Positions 6,934 through 10,370 of a stretch of DNA of 10,370 nucleotides are shown here, piece after piece (position 1 is the first letter of the stretch; each line of letters starts with the position of its first letter). The DNA comes from Pseudorhodobacter antarcticus. GTDB lineage: Bacteria > Pseudomonadota > Alphaproteobacteria > Rhodobacterales > Rhodobacteraceae. The stretch spans positions 1-10,370 of the forward strand of contig CAMDHB010000092.1 in assembly GCA_945897655.1 (NCBI GenBank), read 5' to 3'. Under the pieces are notes generated by a model that worked only from the letters and a program-made list of their open reading frames with translations, was not told the origin of the DNA and ran no database searches. Both the position numbers and the translations under genes were made by a program.

Positions 6934-7737
6934 TCACGCGTCAGGCGTGTGAACCCCGATCACGGCATTGCCGTCGATGAAATCCTCAAACAGCACCGTC
7001 GTGGAGTGGGGCGTGCCCAAAACCACGGCCATCTGGCCGGGGCCAGTCAGGCTGCGGAACGGGGTCCGGGGCTGGTCGGCGTTGAAGCTGACCGAGTAGT
7101 GTCCGCCCGCCAGCGTGGTGAACGGAATCCCGTGGTACATAGCGGTTGAGGTCAGATGGACATGGCCCGCAATCACCTGCCGCACATCATCATGGCTTTT
7201 CAGCGCGGCGATGAAGGGCGCGTCATCCTGCAGCTTGATCGTATCCGCCTCAATGTGCAGGGCGTTGGCGTTGTGGTGCAACACCACGATCACCGGACGC
7301 CCCGAAGCCTCGGCCAGACGGGCGCGCAGCCAGTCCATCTGCTCTTCGGTCAACACCCCATCCACCCGGCCCGGTTCGGAACTGTCCAGCACGATGACGC
7401 GGTAGCCCTTGGCATCGATCACATGGTTGACCTTGCCCGTCTCATCCGCATGGTGGTCCCCAAAGACCGACAGATAAGTTGGGCGATCATCATGATTGCC
7501 CAGCGTGATATAGGTCGGGATGGTGATCCGCCCCGTGATGTCGCGCAGCCGGTGATAGGCCTCAGCCTCGCCCAGATCGGCCAGATCGCCCGCGATGATG
7601 CAGAAATCGGCATCAGCATAGCGGTCATTCACACAGGCAACCGCCTGCTCCAACCGCCCGGCCGTGTCCAGCGACATCGAGGTTTCGCCATGACCCACCA
7701 GATGCAGGTCGCTCATCACCACAAATTTCAGGGTCAT
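6934..7737 (-). CDS. Class III (GpdQ/CpdA-like) metallophosphodiesterase
   Basis: Cytoplasmic dinuclear-metal phosphoesterase (267 aa) expected to cleave phosphodiesters such as glycerophosphodiesters or cyclic nucleotides. All family ligands are present: SDLHL (Asp10, His12), GDLAD (Asp51), GNHDD (Asn81, His82), LHHN (His154) and GHVH (His192, His194). The positions nearly coincide with my recollection of GpdQ (8, 10, 50, 80, 81, 156, 195, 197). No signal peptide is visible. The start at 7737 gives MTLKFVVMSDLHL, overlaps the previous stop as ATGA, and has AAGGGG about 9 nt upstream; a longer frame to 7887 lies inside the isomerase gene and is unlikely. It is the last gene of the cassette and is followed by the Ugp importer, which lacks its usual UgpQ. 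That context favours a glycerophosphodiester-like substrate over cAMP, but this is inference. Confidence 0.9.
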   Translation of the reverse strand: MTLKFVVMSDLHLVGHGETSMSLDTAGRLEQAVACVNDRYADADFCIIAGDLADLGEAEAYHRLRDITGRITIPTYITLGNHDDRPTYLSVFGDHHADETGKVNHVIDAKGYRVIVLDSSEPGRVDGVLTEEQMDWLRARLAEASGRPVIVVLHHNANALHIEADTIKLQDDAPFIAALKSHDDVRQVIAGHVHLTSTAMYHGIPFTTLAGGHYSVSFNADQPRTPFRSLTGPGQMAVVLGTPHSTTVLFEDFIDGNAVIGVHTPDA

Positions 7738-8549
7738 TGGCCCAACCCCTTTGCTTCCAGATAGGCCATCGAAGCGGGGATGCCGGACTTGTCCTCCAAC
7801 TCCAGAATCAGACGCGGCTGCACCGCCAACGCACCCAATGCCGCAAAGACCGAAGGCCACAGGATGTTGCCCACCCCGATTTGCCAATGCCGGTCGGCAT
7901 AGCCATCGGCGTCTTGCAGGTGCACATGGGCCAGCATCTCGCCCGCGTCGCGGACAAAGTAATCCACCGGCGGCGCGCCCGTTGACCCATGCGCATAATG
8001 CGCATGCCCCGTGTCAATCGACAGTTGCAGCGCCGAGGAGCCAAAGCTCTGGCACAATTCGCGGCGGTCAGCGGGGTTGATATCCTCGATATTCTCCATC
8101 ACCAGCGTCACGCCCAGCGTCTCGGCCCGCTTCACGATAGGGTCCATCACCTGATGAACGCGGGTGTAGAACGCATCCCGCGCCCCCACGCACCCATCCA
8201 GATTGTTGTAATCCCAGGTCGAGAAGGGCGAATGGATCACCATATGGCTGGCATTGATCGCGGCGCACACGTCCAGCCCCTGATCGAACCGGGTCTGCAC
8301 GGCATGGCGCACCATCGGGTCCTGCGTGTCGATGGTAAAACCCCAGAACGGCCCGTGAATGCCCAGCCGGCCCTTGTACCCGGCCAGCAGCTCGCGAACT
8401 TGGGCCGCAAGCGGACCCCAGTCATCGTCCAGCACCTCGGCCCGGACAAAGCTTTGCAATTCCAGATCGCGATCCTTTTCAAGGATCCAGTCCTGATAGG
8501 CCGCCAATTCGGCATTGTTCAACGCCGCACCAATTACCGGAAGGGTCAT
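7734..8549 (-). CDS. Sugar phosphate isomerase/epimerase-like TIM-barrel protein
   Basis: AP endonuclease 2/xylose isomerase-like TIM-barrel protein (271 aa), a cytoplasmic family that isomerises or epimerises sugars, keto-sugars and inositol derivatives using a divalent metal. Likely metal ligands: Glu152 in LVMENIED, Asp179 and His182 in LSIDTGHAHYAHG, His208 or His210 in AHVHLQD, Glu250 in LILELEDK. Conserved IHGPFWGF (64-71) and HMVIHSPFS (102-110) line the barrel top. The start is supported by AGGAG 7 nt upstream. Its stop overlaps the phosphodiesterase start by 4 nt, so the two are translationally coupled. The exact reaction cannot be read from the sequence. A Gfo/Idh dehydrogenase beside such a barrel is common in inositol and 3-keto-glycoside pathways. 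Confidence 0.87.
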   Translation of the reverse strand: MTLPVIGAALNNAELAAYQDWILEKDRDLELQSFVRAEVLDDDWGPLAAQVRELLAGYKGRLGIHGPFWGFTIDTQDPMVRHAVQTRFDQGLDVCAAINASHMVIHSPFSTWDYNNLDGCVGARDAFYTRVHQVMDPIVKRAETLGVTLVMENIEDINPADRRELCQSFGSSALQLSIDTGHAHYAHGSTGAPPVDYFVRDAGEMLAHVHLQDADGYADRHWQIGVGNILWPSVFAALGALAVQPRLILELEDKSGIPASMAYLEAKGLGQ

Positions 8550-8569
8550 GGGTCATCTCCTGTTAAGCA

Positions 8570-8593
8570 TGAGGGCCGGGGTACCGGCCCTCA
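8570..8593 (-). promoter_or_regulatory. Intra-operon hairpin before the isomerase gene
   Basis: A perfect 10-bp stem, TGAGGGCCGG (8570-8579) with CCGGCCCTCA (8584-8593), and a 4-nt loop in the 89-bp gap between the oxidoreductase stop and the isomerase start, ending about 10 nt before the AGGAG ribosome site. No T-tract follows on the transcribed strand, so it looks like an mRNA-processing or stabilising element, or a weak Rho-independent pause, rather than a full terminator. Confidence 0.6.
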
Positions 8594-8638
8594 GTTACAG
8601 GCTGATGTCATGCAGGTGACAGAACAGTGCAGTTTCCC

Positions 8639-9736
8639 TCAGGCCGGAAAGCCATACTCCGCGTCCGCCGCCAAGGCCGCAGGCCGCGCACAGCCATGCA
8701 CCAGATCAACCCGCCGCCCGGATTCCGCTGAAACCCCAATAGCTTCCATGATTTCCAACACATGCAGCGCCAGTTCCAGACTGGCCCGGTGCGGCCGCCC
8801 CTCGGCAATCGCCCCAGCCATTTCGGCCAAGCCCAGGATGCGATAGTTCCCATCACCATAGCGATGCGCCTGCGGAACAGCCGTCCAGTCGCCCTTTTTC
8901 TCGCTGACCGTGATCTCACCCTGAAACTGGTTAGGATCCGCCACGACCATCGACCCTGTGCGACCATACAATTCGATATGGTTGTGCCCATGCTTCCAGA
9001 TATCAAAACTGGTGGTGATCGTGACCGAAGGGCCATTTTCAAACGCCAGTATCCCCGAGATATGGGTGGGCACCGTCACCGGAAAGGTTTGCCCCTGACG
9101 CGGACCAGACCCGATCGTGCGGCTGTCATAGGCCGCCTTTTGCGACCCCATGACCGATTTGACCGGCCCCAGCATGTTGACCAGACAGGTCAGGTAATAA
9201 GGCCCCATGTCCAGCATCGGGCCGCCGCCAGGGAGATAGTAAAAATCAGGATTGGGATGCCACAACTCATGCCCCGGCACCATCATATAGCAGGCGCCAG
9301 CCACCACTTCGCCAATCGCCCCCGCATCCACCGCCGCCCGCGCCGTCTGATGCACCCCGCCCAGAAAGGTATCCGGCGCCGAACCCACCCGGCGCCCCGC
9401 CACCTTGGCCGCCTCAACCAGCTTGGTCGCCTCAGCCAGTGAAATCCCCAGCGGTTTTTCCGAATAGACATGCTTGCCCGCCGCCAGGGCCTGCAACCCC
9501 ACGGCCACATGGTGCTGCGGCGTCGTCAAGTTCAGCACGATGTTAATCCGCGGATCCGCCAGCAGCGCCGCCACCTCCAGCGCCTCGATCCCCCAGGTCG
9601 CGGCCTTGGCCTCGGCCGCCGCCATGTTCACATCCGAACAGGCGATGATCCTGATCCCCGGAAACGTCGCCGCCCCCTTCAGATAGGCGTCGCAAATATT
9701 GCCGGTCCCGATGATCCCGATAGTCGTTTGCTGCAT
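8639..9736 (-). CDS. Gfo/Idh/MocA-family NAD(P)-dependent oxidoreductase
   Basis: Two-domain sugar/polyol dehydrogenase (365 aa). The Rossmann domain (1-120) has the nucleotide loop GTGNIC (10-15), acidic Asp35 in ACSDVN, and the family EKP motif (SEKPLG, Glu93-Lys94-Pro95). The C-terminal alpha/beta domain (about 125-345) holds GGGPMLDMGPYYL (170-182): Asp176 fits the usual catalytic Asp, while the position that is commonly His in the DxGxH pattern is Tyr180. No signal peptide is visible, so it acts in the cytoplasm. The start has GGGGAGG 6 nt upstream. It is first in the cassette with the isomerase-like barrel and the phosphodiesterase, suggesting oxidation of a sugar or polyol released from a phosphodiester. 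The substrate is unknown; inositol, hexose, pyranoside or sugar-acid dehydrogenase activities all occur in this family. Confidence 0.9.
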   Translation of the reverse strand: MQQTTIGIIGTGNICDAYLKGAATFPGIRIIACSDVNMAAAEAKAATWGIEALEVAALLADPRINIVLNLTTPQHHVAVGLQALAAGKHVYSEKPLGISLAEATKLVEAAKVAGRRVGSAPDTFLGGVHQTARAAVDAGAIGEVVAGACYMMVPGHELWHPNPDFYYLPGGGPMLDMGPYYLTCLVNMLGPVKSVMGSQKAAYDSRTIGSGPRQGQTFPVTVPTHISGILAFENGPSVTITTSFDIWKHGHNHIELYGRTGSMVVADPNQFQGEITVSEKKGDWTAVPQAHRYGDGNYRILGLAEMAGAIAEGRPHRASLELALHVLEIMEAIGVSAESGRRVDLVHGCARPAALAADAEYGFPA

Positions 9737-9750
9737 GGTCGTCCTCCCCG

Positions 9751-9771
9751 TTGGTCACGTCATTGATCCAA
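9751..9771. promoter_or_regulatory. Imperfect dyad upstream of the oxidoreductase gene
   Basis: TTGGTCA (9751-9757) and TTGATCCAA (9763-9771) form an inverted repeat, TTGG(A)TCA with one extra base on one side, separated by CGTCA. It lies 15-35 bp upstream of the oxidoreductase ATG, a position fit for a repressor operator. No regulator gene is in the window, and the match is imperfect. Confidence 0.3.
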
Positions 9772-9816
9772 CAGTTCGGGCAGACAGGAAAGGCCCTTTT
9801 GGGGTTCAGATCGGCA

Positions 9817-9841
9817 ATTTTATGGGGTGCAGGCTGGTCAA
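9817..9841 (-). promoter_or_regulatory. Weak promoter candidate for the oxidoreductase cassette
   Basis: On the reverse strand TTGACC (9836-9841) is followed 13 nt later by TAAAAT (9817-9822), about 80 nt upstream of the gene. Each hexamer resembles a sigma-70 element, but the 13-bp spacing is shorter than the usual 16-18, so the pairing is doubtful. The rest of 9737-9845 shows no gene. Confidence 0.25.
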
Positions 9842-9845
9842 GAAT

Positions 9846-9877
9846 GCAAAACGGCTCCCCGAAGGGAGCCGTTTTGT
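9846..9877 (-). terminator. Intrinsic terminator of the rRNA operon, UUCG loop
   Basis: A perfect 13-bp stem (9847-9859 with 9864-9876) with loop CGAA on the + strand, that is UUCG on the transcribed strand, closed by C-G: the very stable UUCG tetraloop. The 3' arm ends in TTTT paired with AAAA on the 5' side, so it would work in both directions. It starts about 36 nt after the 5S gene, ending the rrn transcript before the oxidoreductase cassette. Confidence 0.93.
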
Positions 9878-9899
9878 AAGTATATATCGTATAGAGATA

Positions 9900-10043
9900 T
9901 CGCTAATTTCTAGGTTTGGCGGTGACCTACTCTCCCACGTCTTGAGACGGAGTACCATTGGCGCGACGGCACTTAACTGCCGAGTTCGGGATGGGATCGG
10001 GTGTTTTGCTCGTGCTATGACCACCAAACCGAGGAATTAGCGA
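9900..10043 (-). other. Extended processing stem flanking 5S rRNA
   Basis: TCGCTAATT (9900-9908) and AATTAGCGA (10035-10043) are perfectly complementary over 9 bp. They lie just outside the 5S terminal helix, so the precursor would form a long stalk interrupted by 4 nt on each side (CTAG... side 9909-9912, GAGG... side 10031-10034). This is the usual type of substrate for rRNA maturation nucleases such as RNase E or RNase III. Confidence 0.8.
9913..10030 (-). rRNA. rrf: 5S ribosomal RNA
   Basis: The reverse strand reads as a complete alphaproteobacterial 5S rRNA of about 118 nt. The terminal helix GGTTTGGTGG pairs with CCGCCAAACC; loop elements CCCGATCCCATCCCGAACTC, GCCAATGGTACT and GTGGGAGAGTAGGTC are diagnostic. 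The exact ends may differ by 1-3 nt. It lies downstream of 23S in the usual order. No tRNA (such as the fMet tRNA often found after 5S in this group) lies between it and the terminator. Confidence 0.96.
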
Positions 10044-10254
10044 TTAACATCAGTGATGTGTTTTGGGTACATCGGTTGTTCCAAGTCTTGTGCTGCTGAC
10101 GCTTTTTGCGTTTACGCAGCCATCTGAGGTCCATGCGGGTCTCAGATGTTGTGTTGCTATTGACTTAGTCACTTTGCTTGCAAAGTGACATCCAGGTTTC
10201 ACGACTGCTGCCAATTGCTTGCGCAATTGCAGCTTGGTCATGCTTTTACTGGAT
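10031..10254 (-). other. 23S-5S internal transcribed spacer with hairpins
   Basis: A spacer of about 224 nt without a gene. It holds several hairpins: ACATC/GATGT (10047-10059), CATCTGAG/CTCAGATG (10121-10128 with 10141-10148), a 9-bp GTCACTTTG/CAAAGTGAC (10168-10189, loop CTTG), and CAATTGC/GCAATTG (10212-10229, loop TTGC), extended by GCTG/CAGC past one bulged C. No tRNA fold was found. These likely guide processing of the rRNA precursor. The short open frame at 10050-10241 is not a gene. Confidence 0.8.
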
Positions 10255-10370
10255 CAAATCAAGCCTATCGAGCAATTAGTACCAGTCAGCTGAAAGCGTT
10301 ACCGCTCTTACACCTCTGGCCTATCGACGTGGTGGTCTTCCACGGCTCTCAAGGGAGACCTTGTTTTGAA
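10255..10370 (-). rRNA. rrl: 23S ribosomal RNA, 3' end (partial)
   Basis: The reverse strand carries the conserved 3' end of 23S rRNA: GAAGACCACCACGTCGATAG, GTGTAAGAGCGGTAACG, CTGACTGGTACTAATTGCTC, then GGCTTGATTT as the final helix strand. The gene continues past the right edge. The 3' terminus is set by comparison with the recalled E. coli ending and may be off by several nt. Confidence 0.95.

Noticed and set aside
7738..7887. N-terminal extension of the phosphodiesterase to 7887
   Set aside because: It would lie inside the isomerase gene. The extension is Gly-rich and unlike the family, while the ATG at 7737 gives the proper MTLKFVVMSDLHL start with ATGA coupling.
7989..8846. 285-codon + strand frame crossing the isomerase/oxidoreductase gap
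   Set aside because: It overlaps two well-supported genes on the other strand and has no domain-like pattern.
10050..10241. 63-codon reverse frame in the rRNA spacer
   Set aside because: It lies in the transcribed spacer between 23S and 5S rRNA and is full of processing hairpins; no ribosome site or conserved protein pattern is seen.
10031..10254. Possible tRNA in the 23S-5S spacer or after 5S
   Set aside because: No cloverleaf, TTCRANY T-loop or CCA-adjacent acceptor pairing was found in either stretch.
1..10370. Mobile element, CRISPR array or defence system
   Set aside because: No transposase, integrase, terminal inverted repeats, regularly spaced repeats or defence-type domains are seen on either strand; the gene content is metabolic, transport, signalling and rRNA.

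Overview
The window looks like chromosomal DNA from a GC-rich alphaproteobacterium, most likely the Rhodobacteraceae/Roseobacter group. The 5S and 23S rRNA sequences at the right edge are of that type, and the proteins (PAS/His-kinase with AHDFNN H-box, Ugp-type ABC transporter) fit the same group. This placement comes from recalled sequence patterns, not from a search.

Layout. (1) About 1-2409, + strand: a two-gene signalling unit, a hybrid sensor histidine kinase (5' end outside the window) followed 4 bp later by a LuxR/NarL-type response regulator. (2) 2418-6732, - strand: a complete glycerol-3-phosphate-type (Ugp) ABC importer operon in the order ugpB-ugpA-ugpE-ugpC, converging on the response regulator across only 8 bp. 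A strong hairpin plus T-tract separates ugpB from ugpA. (3) 6733-6933: a leader/promoter region rich in inverted and tandem repeats. (4) 6934-9736, - strand: a three-gene cassette, Gfo/Idh/MocA oxidoreductase, TIM-barrel sugar isomerase/epimerase-like protein, and class III (GpdQ/CpdA-like) metallophosphodiesterase. The last two overlap by ATGA. (5) 9846-10370, - strand: the 3' end of an rRNA operon (23S 3' end, spacer, 5S, UUCG terminator). The oxidoreductase cassette therefore lies directly downstream of, and in the same direction as, an rrn operon.

How the genes may work together. UgpBAEC imports glycerol-3-phosphate or glycerophosphodiesters in known bacteria. The usual partner UgpQ (GDPD-family glycerophosphodiester phosphodiesterase) is absent after ugpC. 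A metallophosphodiesterase with the full GpdQ-type metal ligand set sits upstream instead, linked to a sugar/polyol dehydrogenase and an isomerase-like TIM barrel. The most interesting reading is a catabolic locus for a phosphodiester-linked sugar or polyol: import, phosphodiester cleavage, then oxidation/isomerisation of the released polyol or sugar. The UgpB pocket appears changed at the position equivalent to E. coli Trp169 (Pro here) and Glu66 (Asp here), consistent with a substrate other than plain G3P. This is inference; everything else is ordinary for such a genome. No mobile elements, CRISPR arrays or complete tRNA genes were seen.
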